Assembly (NCBI RefSeq): GCF_902459805.1
Contig: NZ_CABPST010000003.1
Coordinates: 310,001-374,000, forward strand
Origin: Pandoraea bronchicola
GTDB lineage: Bacteria > Pseudomonadota > Gammaproteobacteria > Burkholderiales > Burkholderiaceae
Reading direction: 5' to 3'
Length of the DNA stretch: 64,000 nucleotides
Part shown: positions 49,348 through 59,843 of the stretch, piece by piece
Layout: each line of letters starts with the position of its first letter
Numbering within the stretch: position 1 is the stretch's first letter
The notes under the pieces: generated by a model
The model's input: only the letters and a program-made list of their open reading frames with translations
Databases searched by the model: none
Told to the model about the DNA's origin: nothing
Translations under genes and position numbers: made by a program

Positions 49348-50277
49348 ATGACCGATCTGACTGATCGCAAGGCACAAAATGACATCCTCGGGGCCGAGCG
49401 TCCCGTGGACGCCACCGAAGCCGCCGCCGCGCGTCTCGAGGCCATGGAAGCGGCCGGGGAGCTGCGCGCGCGTTGGGCGCCGGGCGACATCACATTGCGT
49501 CATGCCGACTTCCTGCAGCACGTGAACGAATTGGAAGACGGCAGCGTCGACCTGATTCTTGCCGATCCGCCTTACGGGCTTGGCAAGGACTACGGCAACG
49601 ACTCCGACAAGCGCTCCGGCGAGGACTTTCTCGGCTGGACATATGGCTGGCTCGAAGCGGCGATTCCGAAGCTCGCGCCGCGCGGCTCGCTCTACCTGTT
49701 CTGCACGTGGCAGTATGCCCCCGAGCTGTTCGTGTTTCTGAAGCAGCGCATGCTGATGATCAACGAGATCATCTGGGATCGCCGCGTGCCCAGCATGGGC
49801 GGCAGCACCCGGCGGTTCTCGTCGGTCCACGACAACATCGGCTTTTTCGCGGTCTCGAAGGATTACTACTTCGACCTCGATGCCGTGCGCGTGCCGTATG
49901 ACGCGGCGACGAAGAAGGCGCGATCGCGCCGTATCTTCGAGGGCAGCAAGTGGCTGGAACTGGGTTACAACCCCAAGGATCTTTGGTCGATCTCGCGATT
50001 GCACCGGCAAGACCCCGAACGCGTCGATCATCCGACGCAGAAACCGCTGCATATCATCGAGCGCATGGTGCTGGCCAGTTGCCCGCCCGGCGGTCTCGTG
50101 CTCGACCCGTTCATGGGCAGCGGCACGACTGCCGTGGCTTGCGCGCTGCATGGCCGGCGTTTCGTCGGCTACGAGCTCAACGCGCATTACCACGCGCTCG
50201 CCAATCAAAGACTTCAGAGACTTTCCGATCATGTCCCGCATTCAAGCGACGTTCCAAGCCTTGCAAGCGCAGGGTAA
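49348..50277 (+). CDS. Orphan N4/N6 DNA methyltransferase inside the trp operon
   Basis: This 309-residue protein has the amino-methyltransferase motifs: [14 protein letters not shown] (motif IV, DPPY) comes first and [26 protein letters not shown] (motif I, F-x-G-x-G, given in part) near the C-terminus, the beta-class order, with the target-recognition region between. It probably methylates adenine (N6) in a short site; the site is not readable from sequence. There is no restriction-endonuclease gene nearby. It lies between trpB and trpA, and its last 47 bases overlap trpA in another frame, so the two are co-transcribed and probably translationally coupled. Confidence 0.93.
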   Translation: MTDLTDRKAQNDILGAERPVDATEAAAARLEAMEAAGELRARWAPGDITLRHADFLQHVNELEDGSVDLILADPPYGLGKDYGNDSDKRSGEDFLGWTYGWLEAAIPKLAPRGSLYLFCTWQYAPELFVFLKQRMLMINEIIWDRRVPSMGGSTRRFSSVHDNIGFFAVSKDYYFDLDAVRVPYDAATKKARSRRIFEGSKWLELGYNPKDLWSISRLHRQDPERVDHPTQKPLHIIERMVLASCPPGGLVLDPFMGSGTTAVACALHGRRFVGYELNAHYHALANQRLQRLSDHVPHSSDVPSLASAG

Positions 50278-51055
50278 AAAAGGCCTCATTCCGTTCATCA
50301 CCGCCGGCGATCCCGAGCCGGGCTGGACGGTCAAGCTGATGCACGCGTTGGCCGACAATGGTGCCGACGTCATCGAACTCGGTGTGCCGTTCTCCGACCC
50401 GATGGCCGATGGCCCGGTGATCCAGCGTGCCTCCGAGCGCGCGCTGGCGCGTGGCGTGAGCCTGGCCGAAGTGCTCGGCTATGTGGCCGTCTTCCGTCAG
50501 ACCAACGACCGCACGCCCGTCGTGCTCATGGGCTACGCGAATCCGATCGAGGCCATGGGGCTCGACACCTTCGCCGAGCGTGCGGCGAAGGCCGGTGTGG
50601 ACGGCGTGCTGGTCGTCGACTACCCGCCCGAGGAGGCCGAGGCCTACGCGGGCGCGGTGCGTGCCCATGGCATCGATCCGATCTTCCTGCTCGCGCCGAC
50701 CTCGACCGATGCGCGTATCGCTGCCGTGGCACGTCAGGCAAGCGGCTATCTGTACTACGTCTCCCTCAAGGGCGTGACGGGGGCGGCCAGCCTGGATATG
50801 GACAGCGTTGCGGCGAAAATCCCCCAGATCAAGGCCGCTGCGGCCCTGCCGGTGGGGGTGGGCTTCGGTATTCGAGACGCCGAGACGGCCCGCGCCGTGG
50901 CCAGTGTGGCGGACGCCGTGGTCATTGGCAGCGCCATCGTCCAGCGACTGGAAAACACGCCGCGTGATCTGGAGGGCCAGAACGCGGTAAAATCGCTCGC
51001 TGAATTCATCGGCGGCATTCGCCAGGCGCTCGACGAGGGCGCCAAATCGGCGTAA
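50231..51055 (+). CDS. trpA: Tryptophan synthase alpha chain
   Basis: TrpA (274 residues) cleaves indole-3-glycerol phosphate. The catalytic Glu49 ([18 protein letters not shown]) and Asp60 stand at the canonical positions, with the loop VVDYPPEEA and [11 protein letters not shown] for phosphate binding. The start at 50231 ([15 protein letters not shown]) is the family N-terminus, and it lies inside the methyltransferase gene, giving a 47-bp overlap. Confidence 0.97.
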   Translation: MSRIQATFQALQAQGKKGLIPFITAGDPEPGWTVKLMHALADNGADVIELGVPFSDPMADGPVIQRASERALARGVSLAEVLGYVAVFRQTNDRTPVVLMGYANPIEAMGLDTFAERAAKAGVDGVLVVDYPPEEAEAYAGAVRAHGIDPIFLLAPTSTDARIAAVARQASGYLYYVSLKGVTGAASLDMDSVAAKIPQIKAAAALPVGVGFGIRDAETARAVASVADAVVIGSAIVQRLENTPRDLEGQNAVKSLAEFIGGIRQALDEGAKSA

Positions 51056-51127
51056 ATTCGCGGCGTTATTTCGTCGAACCGCCCGGTGAAACGCTGAATT
51101 GAAACGACCGTGTCATGCGGTCGCCCG

Positions 51128-51157
51128 AAACGCCCGCCCCTGATGGTGCGGGCGTTT
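51128..51157 (+). terminator. Hairpin between trpA and accD
   Basis: A perfect 10-bp stem AAACGCCCGC (51128-51137) with GCGGGCGTTT (51148-51157) lies between trpA and the accD ribosome-binding site. Only three Ts end the stem, so it may terminate weakly or act as an attenuating or stabilising hairpin. Confidence 0.6.
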
Positions 51158-51171
51158 GCCAAGGAGAAACT

Positions 51172-52047
<876 letters not shown>

Positions 52048-52082
52048 GCACGGATAAATCACGCGTGCGATGGTGCGGCGCT

Positions 52083-52118
52083 CGCCGTTGCAGTGCCCCA
52101 AAGGGGAGTGCAACGGCG
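52083..52118 (+). other. Strong hairpin after accD
   Basis: CGCCGTTGCA (52083-52092) pairs with TGCAACGGCG (52109-52118); inside, CCCC pairs with GGGG around an AAA loop. It lies 35 bp past accD and has no T-tract; it could protect the accD 3' end. Confidence 0.6.
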
Positions 52119-52187
52119 TAGAATTACGCAACGCCACGCAGTGCCGCGCAAGCGGCGCCTGAACGCATCACTTAGCAGGATGGGAAG

Positions 52188-52221
52188 CGCGGACGTGAGT
52201 GACGTCCGCGTTTTTGTTTTT
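52188..52221 (+). terminator. Intrinsic terminator between accD and folC
   Basis: A 9-bp stem CGCGGACGT (52188-52196) with ACGTCCGCG (52202-52210) and loop GAGTG is followed by TTTTTGTTTTT. It lies only 14 bp before the folC start and fully resembles an intrinsic terminator. Confidence 0.88.
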
Positions 52222-52235
52222 CTGCCCGCACATTC

Positions 52236-53534
52236 ATGCCGACATACTCCACTCTCGACGCCTGGCTCGCCCATCTCGAAACCGCTCACCCTGTGGGCAT
52301 TGATATGGGCCTCACGCGCATTGGCCGCGTGAAAGCCGCTCTCGGACTGCAATTTCCCTGTCCCGTCTTCACGGTGGGCGGCACCAACGGCAAGGGATCG
52401 ACCTGCGCGATCATCGAGGCCATTCTGCTCTCGGCAGGCTACCGGGTTGGCTGCCATACGTCGCCGCATCTGCTCTCTTTCAATGAGCGCGCACGCCTGA
52501 ACGGCGAGATCGTTGACGATGCGACGCTGCTGCCGCATTTCGAGGCGGTCGAAGCCGCACGCACGAGCTTCGACGAGCCGGTTTCGCTGACGTACTTCGA
52601 GTTCACGACGCTCGCGATCATGCACATGTTCGCTACCGCCGGACTTGATGCCGTGATTCTCGAGGTGGGTCTGGGCGGGCGGCTCGACGCCGTGAACATC
52701 GTCGATGCCGACTGCGCTGTCATCACCAGCATTGACATCGATCACGCGCAATATCTGGGCAACACGCGTGACGCGATTGCCATCGAGAAGGCGGGTATTT
52801 TCCGAGAAGGGAAGCCGGCGATCTGCGGTGACCCCATGCCGCCGGCCACGCTGCTTGCCGAGGCCGAGCGCATCGGTGCAGACCTGTGGCTGTTCGGGCG
52901 CGATTTCAACTATCAGGGCGACAAGCAGCAGTGGAGCTACGGTGGGCGTCAGATGCGCCGCCCGGCGCTGGCGTATCCGGCCCTGCGCGGCGCGAACCAG
53001 TTGCTCAACGCGTCGGCGGCGCTCGCTGCGCTCGAGTCGATGCGTGACCGGTTGCCGGTCTCGGCACAGGACATTCGTCTGGGCCTGGCGTCAGTCGAGT
53101 TGCCGGGGCGGTTCCAGGTGCTGCCGGGGCGTCCGGCCGTGGTGCTCGACGTCGCACACAACCCGCACGCCGCTGCCGCACTCGGTCACAATCTCGACGG
53201 CATGGGTTTCTTTCCGTACACGTATGCGGTGTTCGGTGCGATGGCGGACAAGGACATCGAAGGCGTACTGCGGCATCTTGTCGACAAGGTCGATCACTGG
53301 CGCCTGTGTGCACTGCCGACCGAGCGTGCCGCGAGTGCGCAGGTGCTCGAGGAGAAGTTGCGGGCGGTGGGGTTCGTGGAAGATGCCGATCATTCGGTCG
53401 AAACCTTCGAATCCCCGGAGAAAGCCTATGCCGCTGCGCTCGAGCAGTGCGGCGAGAATGATAGAATTGTGGTTTTTGGATCGTTCTTTACGGTGGCGGG
53501 CGTGATGTCGCACCGCAAATTGCAGCGCCACTGA
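52236..53534 (+). CDS. folC: Bifunctional dihydrofolate/tetrahydrofolate (folylpolyglutamate) synthase
   Basis: FolC (432 residues) adds glutamate to dihydropteroate and to reduced folates. It is a Mur-ligase-type enzyme: the P-loop GGTNGKGST at residues 48-56, the Mg-binding LEVGLGGRLDAVN, and LDVAHNPHAAA and the C-terminal FGSFFTVAGVM. The start MPTYSTLDAWLAHLE is the family N-terminus, but no Shine-Dalgarno is seen because an intrinsic terminator with a T-tract ends just before it. Confidence 0.96.
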   Translation: MPTYSTLDAWLAHLETAHPVGIDMGLTRIGRVKAALGLQFPCPVFTVGGTNGKGSTCAIIEAILLSAGYRVGCHTSPHLLSFNERARLNGEIVDDATLLPHFEAVEAARTSFDEPVSLTYFEFTTLAIMHMFATAGLDAVILEVGLGGRLDAVNIVDADCAVITSIDIDHAQYLGNTRDAIAIEKAGIFREGKPAICGDPMPPATLLAEAERIGADLWLFGRDFNYQGDKQQWSYGGRQMRRPALAYPALRGANQLLNASAALAALESMRDRLPVSAQDIRLGLASVELPGRFQVLPGRPAVVLDVAHNPHAAAALGHNLDGMGFFPYTYAVFGAMADKDIEGVLRHLVDKVDHWRLCALPTERAASAQVLEEKLRAVGFVEDADHSVETFESPEKAYAAALEQCGENDRIVVFGSFFTVAGVMSHRKLQRH

Positions 53535-53556
53535 CGTGTGAAGGTGTGTTTGTCGT

Positions 53557-53581
53557 GACATTTGCTTACGAGAAATGTCAT
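53557..53581. promoter_or_regulatory. Inverted repeat upstream of the SPOR-domain gene
   Basis: TGACATTT (53557-53564) and AAATGTCA (53574-53581) form an 8-bp inverted repeat with a 9-bp spacer, in the 114-bp gap between folC and the SPOR-domain gene. It could be an operator or a weak RNA hairpin; no binding protein is known to me. Confidence 0.45.
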
Positions 53582-53648
53582 GGGCGTGACGCACCACATG
53601 CGCGATGATCAGTCCAACGACGCGAGTTACGACCTGAGCCAAGGCCCT

Positions 53649-54629
53649 ATGGGATTGTTTTCCTTCCGCAAGAAAGACGCCGAAGCCGTTCCCCCGAAGC
53701 GCGGTAGCCGCAGGAGCGGCCGAACCGGCACCCGTACTGCGGGAGGGGGCGAGTACAGCGAGCACGAGCAACTCGATCCGCTGCTGCCGGAAAAGCAACG
53801 CGCGCGCCGCCGACTGGTGGGAGCGCTGGCGTTGGTGCTCGCGGCCGTCATCATTTTGCCGATGGTGCTCGCGCCCGAACCGAAACCGGCCGCCGACGAC
53901 ATCGCCATTCAGATCCCCGGGAAAGATGCCAACTCGCCGCCCGTGCGTGTGAAGCCGCAGGCGGCCCAGGCAACGGCTGTGCCGCCGTCCGATGCTTCGC
54001 TCGACAAGGGCGAAGAGGCGCTTGACAGCAGCACGCTGGCGGGGACAAACGCGGCCAAGCCCGCGCCGACGCCGGCCCCTGCACCGACCGCGGTGCCCCC
54101 GGCAGCGGCCATAGCGCCTGCCCCTGCGCCGAGCGCCGTACCGGAGCCGCAGGTGGCGCAAGCAAAACCGGAACACAAGCCGGACGCGAAACCTGACGTC
54201 AAGAAGCCCGAGCAGCATGCCGAGACGAAGCCTGCTGCGAAGCCGGACGCTCACGACACGGCCAAGGCCCAGGCCAAGCCACAGCCGAACAACAACGTGG
54301 CCGATCCGATTGCACAGTTCGCGCAGAACAACATGACGGCCAAGCCCGCCAAACCGGCCGATAGCCACGACAATGCGCAGAAACCGGCAGCGTCGGGCGG
54401 CAAGTATCTGGTGCGCATTGGCGCGTTCTCGACGCAGGATCGTGCGCAGGCGTGGCTTGTCAAACTGAAGCTCGTGAATGTGCCGAGCTACATGGTCAAG
54501 AGCACGGTGGACGGCCGTGAGCTTTATCTGCTGCGCGCGGGGCCATTCTCCGATCGCAGCAGTGCCGAAGCGGCCGGCAAGAAGATTCGTGACGCCGGAC
54601 TGACGGCGCAGGTCGCCGAGGCGGGCTGA
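53649..54629 (+). CDS. SPOR-domain protein (DedD-like)
   Basis: A 326-residue inner-membrane protein. Residues 1-55 are cytoplasmic and basic, one membrane helix follows (residues about 57-75, LVGALALVLAAVIILPMVLA), then a long Pro/Ala/Lys-rich linker and a C-terminal SPOR domain (YLVRIGAFSTQDRAQAWLVKL, YLLRAGPFSDRSSA; residues about 250-322). SPOR domains bind denuded septal peptidoglycan, so a role in cell division like DedD is likely; E. coli dedD sits at the same place between folC and cvpA. The start at MGLFSFRKKDAE (53649) is preferred; the frame is open to 53562. Confidence 0.9.
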   Translation: MGLFSFRKKDAEAVPPKRGSRRSGRTGTRTAGGGEYSEHEQLDPLLPEKQRARRRLVGALALVLAAVIILPMVLAPEPKPAADDIAIQIPGKDANSPPVRVKPQAAQATAVPPSDASLDKGEEALDSSTLAGTNAAKPAPTPAPAPTAVPPAAAIAPAPAPSAVPEPQVAQAKPEHKPDAKPDVKKPEQHAETKPAAKPDAHDTAKAQAKPQPNNNVADPIAQFAQNNMTAKPAKPADSHDNAQKPAASGGKYLVRIGAFSTQDRAQAWLVKLKLVNVPSYMVKSTVDGRELYLLRAGPFSDRSSAEAAGKKIRDAGLTAQVAEAG

Positions 54630-54630
54630 G

Positions 54631-55470
54631 TTGGGCGATACGGTGCATAGTGGTCTGTTGACCGTCGTGGATTACGCGGCCATCGCGATTCTAATCGGGT
54701 CGATGTTGCTGGGCATGCTGCGCGGATTGGTGCGCGAGCTGTTCAATCTGGTGGGCTGGGTGGTCGCGTTTTTCGTGGCGCGGGCGTTTGGCCCGGCGGT
54801 GGCGCACTGGCTGCCTGCCGATCTGCCCGGCGGCGAGATGACGCAGGGCGCACTTGGCTTCCTGCTGGTGCTGGTGGCAGTGGTGTTCGGCGCAGGTATC
54901 GTGAGCGCTCTCGTGGGACGTATGACCGACATGATCGGTCTGCGACCGGCCGATCGCGGTCTGGGGATGGTGTTCGGTATCGTTCGTGGCGTTCTGCTCT
55001 TGATGTTGCTGATGGTCGCCGCCAAGTTAACGGCATTGCCGCAACAACCGGTCTGGCAGCATTCGCTGGTGCGCCCGTGGGTGGAAGCTGGGCTTGAGCG
55101 GCTCATGCCTTACCTGCCGGAGCCTGTGCAGCACTATCTGCACAAGCCCGAGGCGGCGATGCCGAGCGTCAGTCCGCTGGGGACGCCGATTCCCTTGCCG
55201 CAATTGGAACCCTATCGGGGAGCACCGGATACCGGCGGGCAGGGCGGCAACGGTTCGCCGGGCCATTCGGGGGGCCAGAGCGGCAGTGCGATGCCCGGCG
55301 TGTCGAGCCTGACGGGTGGCGGTACGCTTCATGGTGGGAACACCGGCAATGGCCTGTCGGGCGATGGTCTGGGCGGCACGCAAGGCGCTGGCGCTCAACA
55401 GCAGGGGTGGGGCATGCGCAGCGGCGGATCGGCCGCGCCGTCGACCGGCCTGCACAAGGTTTCCGAATGA
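54631..55470 (+). CDS. cvpA: CvpA family membrane protein
   Basis: A 279-residue protein with four hydrophobic helices in the first 145 residues (DYAAIAILIGSMLLGMLRGLVRELFNLVGWVVAF opens it, given in part), the CvpA fold required for colicin V production in E. coli and of unclear basic role. The C-terminal 110 residues are a Gly/Ser-rich tail not needed by the family. The start is probably the TTG at 54631, with GAGG upstream; other TTG/GTG codons up to 54658 are possible. It begins 1 base after the SPOR gene and precedes purF. Confidence 0.88.
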   Translation: MGDTVHSGLLTVVDYAAIAILIGSMLLGMLRGLVRELFNLVGWVVAFFVARAFGPAVAHWLPADLPGGEMTQGALGFLLVLVAVVFGAGIVSALVGRMTDMIGLRPADRGLGMVFGIVRGVLLLMLLMVAAKLTALPQQPVWQHSLVRPWVEAGLERLMPYLPEPVQHYLHKPEAAMPSVSPLGTPIPLPQLEPYRGAPDTGGQGGNGSPGHSGGQSGSAMPGVSSLTGGGTLHGGNTGNGLSGDGLGGTQGAGAQQQGWGMRSGGSAAPSTGLHKVSE

Positions 55471-55525
55471 CGGATAATACTGTCCGTTTGACGCAGATTT
55501 CGATGTTTTTTGAAGGATTCATGCC

Positions 55526-57046
55526 ATGTGTGGCATCGTCGGTGTAGTCTCCAAATCCCCTGTCAACCAGTTCATCTACGATAGCCTGCTGCTGCTGCAG
55601 CATCGCGGGCAGGACGCCGCCGGCATCGCCACGACGGACGGCCAGTCGTTCTACATGCACAAGGGCAACGGCATGGTGCGTGACGTGTTCCGCACGCGCA
55701 ACATGCGCGACTTGCCGGGCACGGTCGGTATCGGTCAGGTGCGTTACCCGACGGCAGGGTCGTCGAGCGCGGCACAGGCCCAGCCGTTCTACGTGAATGC
55801 GCCGTACGGCATCGTGCTCGCTCACAACGGTAACCTGACGAACTGGGAGCAGCTCAAGGATGAGATGTTCCGCGTCGACCGTCGCCACATCAACACGACG
55901 TCCGATTCCGAAGTGCTGCTCAACGTGCTTGCGCACGAATTGCAGCAAAGCGCGCGCGACGGTCTGAGCGTCGCGTCGCTGTTCGAAGCCGTGGGCAAGG
56001 TGCACGGCCGTCTGCGCGGTTCCTACGCCATCGTCTCGATCATCTCCGGCTTCGGCCTGCTGGCGTTCCGTGACCCGAACGGTATCCGTCCGCTGTGCAT
56101 CGGCCGCTTCGACGGCCCGAACGGCACGGAGTGGATGGTGGCGTCGGAATCGGTGGCGCTCGAAGGCATGGGCTTCGCGTTCGAGCGCGACGTCAAGCCC
56201 GGCGAGGCGATCTTCATCAGTAACGATGGCGAACTGACGTCGCAGCAGTGCTCGGCGTCGGTGTCGATGCATCCGTGCATTTTCGAACTTGTGTATCTGG
56301 CGCGTCCGGATTCGGTGCTCGACGGTGTGGCGGTCTACGACGCCCGTCTGCGCATGGGCGATTACCTTGCAGAGAAGATCCGTCGCGAGATCGACTATCA
56401 GGACATCGACGTCGTGATGCCGATTCCGGACTCGAGCCGTCCGGCGGCCATGCAGGTCGCCAAGCGCCTGGGCCTGAACTATCGCGAAGGCTTCTTCAAG
56501 AACCGCTACGTCGGCCGTACGTTCATCATGCCTGGTCAGGCGATGCGCAAGAAGTCGGTGCGTCAGAAGCTCAACGCCATGCGCGTCGAGTTCAAGGACA
56601 AGAACGTGCTGATCGTCGACGACTCGATCGTGCGCGGCACCACCAGTCAGGAAATCGTGCAGATGGCGCGTGACGCCGGTGCGCGCAAGGTGATCTTCGC
56701 GTCGGCCGCGCCGCCGGTGAAGTTCCCGAACGTGTACGGTATCGACATGCCCACGCGAAGCGAACTGGTCGCCCATGATCGCAGCGACGAGGAAGTGGCG
56801 CGCATCATCGGTGCCGACGAACTGATCTATCAGGACGTCGAGGACATGAAGGCTGCCGTGCGCGACATCAACCCGGCGTTGACCGATTTCGATGCATCGT
56901 GTTTCGACGGCAAGTACATCACGGGCGATGTGACGATGGAGTACCTCAACCGTCTGGAGCAGCAACGCAAGGCGCCGAAGGCACCGGTTCTGGAATCCGG
57001 CGAAGGTGACGAGAATGAGCCGCGCGGGGCTCAGCTTGGCCTCTGA
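55526..57046 (+). CDS. purF: Amidophosphoribosyltransferase
   Basis: PurF (506 residues) makes the first committed step of purine synthesis. After loss of Met the nucleophilic Cys2 (MCGIVGVV) of the glutaminase domain is exposed; the second half is a phosphoribosyltransferase with the PRPP loop VLIVDDSIVRGTTSQEIV. Full length. The ATG at 55526, not the one at 55521, gives the conserved N-terminus. It ends the truA-accD-folC-cvpA-purF run. Confidence 0.97.
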   Translation: MCGIVGVVSKSPVNQFIYDSLLLLQHRGQDAAGIATTDGQSFYMHKGNGMVRDVFRTRNMRDLPGTVGIGQVRYPTAGSSSAAQAQPFYVNAPYGIVLAHNGNLTNWEQLKDEMFRVDRRHINTTSDSEVLLNVLAHELQQSARDGLSVASLFEAVGKVHGRLRGSYAIVSIISGFGLLAFRDPNGIRPLCIGRFDGPNGTEWMVASESVALEGMGFAFERDVKPGEAIFISNDGELTSQQCSASVSMHPCIFELVYLARPDSVLDGVAVYDARLRMGDYLAEKIRREIDYQDIDVVMPIPDSSRPAAMQVAKRLGLNYREGFFKNRYVGRTFIMPGQAMRKKSVRQKLNAMRVEFKDKNVLIVDDSIVRGTTSQEIVQMARDAGARKVIFASAAPPVKFPNVYGIDMPTRSELVAHDRSDEEVARIIGADELIYQDVEDMKAAVRDINPALTDFDASCFDGKYITGDVTMEYLNRLEQQRKAPKAPVLESGEGDENEPRGAQLGL

Positions 57047-57163
57047 GCGGCGCCTGAAGCCTGACATGGCCGAACGCCCCGGAACCCCGGGGCGGCCCGG
57101 CGGGGCGAGCGTCCGGCGAGGGGGGATTTTCCTTCCCCGCCGGCAACGTGCTACACTGCTTTA

Positions 57164-57230
57164 CACGTCGATTTGATTTCAGCTTGCGGACGTGGGGGAA
57201 CATCCCCGAAACAGCTAAAGCGAGGCCTAG
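57164..57230 (+). promoter_or_regulatory. SAM-II (SAM_alpha-type) riboswitch upstream of metZ
   Basis: The segment has the SAM-II layout: P1 CACGTC (57164-57169) with GACGTG (57189-57194), loop containing GATTTG and GCTTGC, then a GGGG/CCCC mini-hairpin (57195-57207), AAACA and GCTAAAG (57214-57220) that forms the pseudoknot in known SAM-II aptamers. A TACACT hexamer just upstream (57152-57157) could be the -10. The downstream terminator fits a switch that lowers metZ expression when SAM is high. Confidence 0.8.
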
Positions 57231-57244
57231 ACAGATGGATTTCG

Positions 57245-57285
57245 AGCCCGTTTTGCTGAACAGCGAAACGGGCTTTTCTTTTTTT
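57245..57285 (+). terminator. Terminator (expression platform) of the metZ riboswitch
   Basis: AGCCCGTTT (57245-57253) pairs with AAACGGGCT (57266-57274), extended inside by GCTG/CAGC, and is followed by TTTCTTTTTTT. It lies between the SAM-II aptamer and metZ, 35 bp before the start codon. Confidence 0.88.
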
Positions 57286-57319
57286 GGCCGGCGGCCGGGC
57301 CAACCCAATGACGAGATAC

Positions 57320-58510
57320 ATGATGGACTCCTTCGACTTCGATACCCTGGCGGTGCGCGCGGGCACGCAGCGCTCCGAGTTTGGTGAGCATTCCGAGGCG
57401 CTTTACCTGACCTCGAGCTTCGTATTCAAGAGCGCGGCTGAGGCCGCCGAACGCTTCGCACATTCGGAGGAGGGCTTCACCTACTCGCGCTTCACCAACC
57501 CGACCGTGTCGATGTTTCAGGATCGTCTGGCCGCGCTCGAAGGCGGCGAGGCCTGCATGGCGACGGCCTCGGGCATGAGCGCCATTGTCTCGGTCGTGAT
57601 GTCGGCGCTCTCGGCCGGTGATCATCTCGTCAGCTCGCAGAGCATTTTCGGCTCCACGCTCAACGTCTTCTCCACGATCTTCAGCCGTTTCGGTGTCGAG
57701 ACGACCTTCGTCGACCCGACCGACCTCGACGCCTGGCGCGCCGCGATTCGTCCGAACACGAAGATGTTTTTCCTCGAAACGCCGTCCAACCCGCTCACGG
57801 ACATTGCCGACATCGCCGCCATCGGCAAGATCGCGAAGGAGGCGGGCGCACTGTTCGTCGTCGACAACTGCTTCTGTACGCCGGCATTGCAGCGTCCCAT
57901 CGAATACGGAGCGGATGTCGTTGTGCACTCGGCAACCAAGTTTCTCGACGGTCAGGGCCGTGTGCTGGGCGGCGCCATCGTCGGCAAGAAAGACTTCATC
58001 ATGGGCAAGGTCTTCACGTACGTGCGCAGCGCGGGCCCGACCCTCTCGGCGTTCAACGCCTGGGTGTTGCTCAAGGGTATGGAAACGCTGTCACTGCGTG
58101 TCGAGCGGCAATCGGCTAACGCCCTTGCCATTGCGCAATGGCTGGAACAGCAGCCGCAAGTCGCTCGCGTGTTCTACCCGGGCCTGCCGTCGCATCCGCA
58201 GTACGAACTCGCACAGCGCCAGCAGAAAGCGGGCGGGGCGATTGTCGCGTTCGAACTCAAGGGCGCGACGCCCGCCGAGCAGCGCGAGAACGCCTGGCGC
58301 GTGATCGACAACACGCGCGTGTGCTCGATCACTGGCAATCTGGGCGATACGCGCACGACGATCACGCATCCGGCGAGCACCACGCACGGTCGAATCACGC
58401 CGGAAGCGCGTGCCGCAGCGGGTATCACGGAAGGTCTGATTCGTCTGGCGGTGGGGTTGGAGTCGCCGGCCGACATTCAGGCCGACCTGGCCCGCGGTTT
58501 CGCGAACTGA
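57320..58510 (+). CDS. metZ: O-succinylhomoserine sulfhydrylase
   Basis: MetZ (396 residues) is a PLP enzyme of the Cys/Met-metabolism family that makes homocysteine directly from O-succinylhomoserine and sulfide. Lys about 207 in [18 protein letters not shown] binds [27 protein letters not shown] and the phosphate-binding ATASGMSAI are typical. The start is probably the ATG at 57320 (or 57323, [14 protein letters not shown]); 57308 is also in frame. The SAM-II riboswitch upstream supports a methionine role. hisC follows after 14 bp. Confidence 0.94.
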   Translation: MMDSFDFDTLAVRAGTQRSEFGEHSEALYLTSSFVFKSAAEAAERFAHSEEGFTYSRFTNPTVSMFQDRLAALEGGEACMATASGMSAIVSVVMSALSAGDHLVSSQSIFGSTLNVFSTIFSRFGVETTFVDPTDLDAWRAAIRPNTKMFFLETPSNPLTDIADIAAIGKIAKEAGALFVVDNCFCTPALQRPIEYGADVVVHSATKFLDGQGRVLGGAIVGKKDFIMGKVFTYVRSAGPTLSAFNAWVLLKGMETLSLRVERQSANALAIAQWLEQQPQVARVFYPGLPSHPQYELAQRQQKAGGAIVAFELKGATPAEQRENAWRVIDNTRVCSITGNLGDTRTTITHPASTTHGRITPEARAAAGITEGLIRLAVGLESPADIQADLARGFAN

Positions 58511-58524
58511 GCGGAGCCATCTTC

Positions 58525-59595
58525 ATGAGTCGATTCTGGAGTGCGGGCGTTGCCGATCTGACGCCCTACGTGCCGGGTGAACAGCCGCAGATGCAGCGGC
58601 TCATCAAGCTCAATACCAACGAGAACCCATACGGTCCGTCGCCGCGGGTGCTGGCGGCGATTCGCGAGGCGCTCGGTAGCGACGCCGATGCGCTCAAGCG
58701 GTACCCCGATCCCGACGCGCGCCGCTTCAAGCAGACCATCGCCAGACGCTTCGGTCTCGAAGAGGCCAACGTGCATGTGGGCAATGGGTCGGACGAAGTG
58801 CTGGCGAACGTGTTTCAAGGATTGCTCAAGCACGACAAGCCGATTCTGTTCCCGGACATTACCTACAGCTTTTACCCGGTGTATTGCGGGCTGTACGGCG
58901 TGGCGTTCGAGCACGTGCCGTTGACCGACTCGTTCGAGATTCGCGTCGACGATTACCTCAAGCCGAACGGCGGCATCATCTTCCCGAATCCGAACGCGCC
59001 GACGGGCCGCGTGCTGGCATCCGGCGAGATCGAGCGTCTGCTCGCGGGGAATCCCGATTCCGTCGTGGTGATCGACGAGGCCTACATCGACTTCGGCGGC
59101 GAAAGTGCAGCGGGGTTGATCGCGAAGTCTCCGAACCTGCTCGTGGTGCAGACGCTGTCGAAGTCGCGCTCGCTGGCCGGGTTGCGTCTGGGCTTTGCCA
59201 TCGGGCATCCGGCGTTGATCGAAGCACTCGAGCGCGTGAAGAACAGCTTCAACTCGTACCCGCTCGATCGGCTCGCTCAGGCGGCTGGCGTTGCAGCCAT
59301 GGAGGACGAAGCGTATTTCGACCAGACGCGTCAGGCCGTGATCGCGAGCCGCGAGGGGCTGATAGCGCGTCTGGCGGTGCTTGGCTTTGACGTTCTGCCT
59401 TCGACGGCGAACTTCGTGTTCGCCCGTCACCCGTCGCACGATGCGGCGCAACTGGCCGCCGCGCTGCGTGAGCGCTCGATCATCGTGCGTCACTTCAAGC
59501 ACGCGCGCGTGGCGCAGTTCCTGCGCATTACGGTGGGCACGGAAGCCGAGTGCCAGACCTTCACAGAGGCGTTGAAGGAAATTCTGGCGGGATGA
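58525..59595 (+). CDS. hisC: Histidinol-phosphate aminotransferase
   Basis: HisC (356 residues) is a class I/II PLP aminotransferase of histidine synthesis. [38 protein letters not shown] and the PLP lysine (about K213) in [17 protein letters not shown] are visible. The start at 58525 follows GCGGAG; it lies 14 bp after metZ, so the two are in one transcript. Many Burkholderiaceae carry a second hisC away from the his operon, and this may be it; a wider substrate such as aromatic amino acids is possible. Confidence 0.92.
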   Translation: MSRFWSAGVADLTPYVPGEQPQMQRLIKLNTNENPYGPSPRVLAAIREALGSDADALKRYPDPDARRFKQTIARRFGLEEANVHVGNGSDEVLANVFQGLLKHDKPILFPDITYSFYPVYCGLYGVAFEHVPLTDSFEIRVDDYLKPNGGIIFPNPNAPTGRVLASGEIERLLAGNPDSVVVIDEAYIDFGGESAAGLIAKSPNLLVVQTLSKSRSLAGLRLGFAIGHPALIEALERVKNSFNSYPLDRLAQAAGVAAMEDEAYFDQTRQAVIASREGLIARLAVLGFDVLPSTANFVFARHPSHDAAQLAAALRERSIIVRHFKHARVAQFLRITVGTEAECQTFTEALKEILAG

Positions 59596-59843
59596 AAAGC
59601 GTTGTCGGGACGTTTGGGCGGTTGAGCGTCCGAGCGTCGCGGTGCGCAAGGCAAGGCAGGATCGTCCGATCCCATGAGGGCCGGCAGCGTTGGGACGTGA
59701 AATGTTCCCAGGGCTGTCGGCCCTTTCGATTGGATGTGATGAAATATCTGTCGATGCCGAGTCGGCCAGCCATTTTGGCGAGGCAACAGGAATCCGCTGC
59801 CTGCGTTATGCTGTTGGGCGTGTTGCCAAACGGAGACTTCAGC

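Noticed and set aside
53562-53648. TTG start for the SPOR-domain gene 29 codons upstream
   Set aside because: The family begins at MGLFSFRKK; the extension falls on an inverted repeat and has no good ribosome-binding site.
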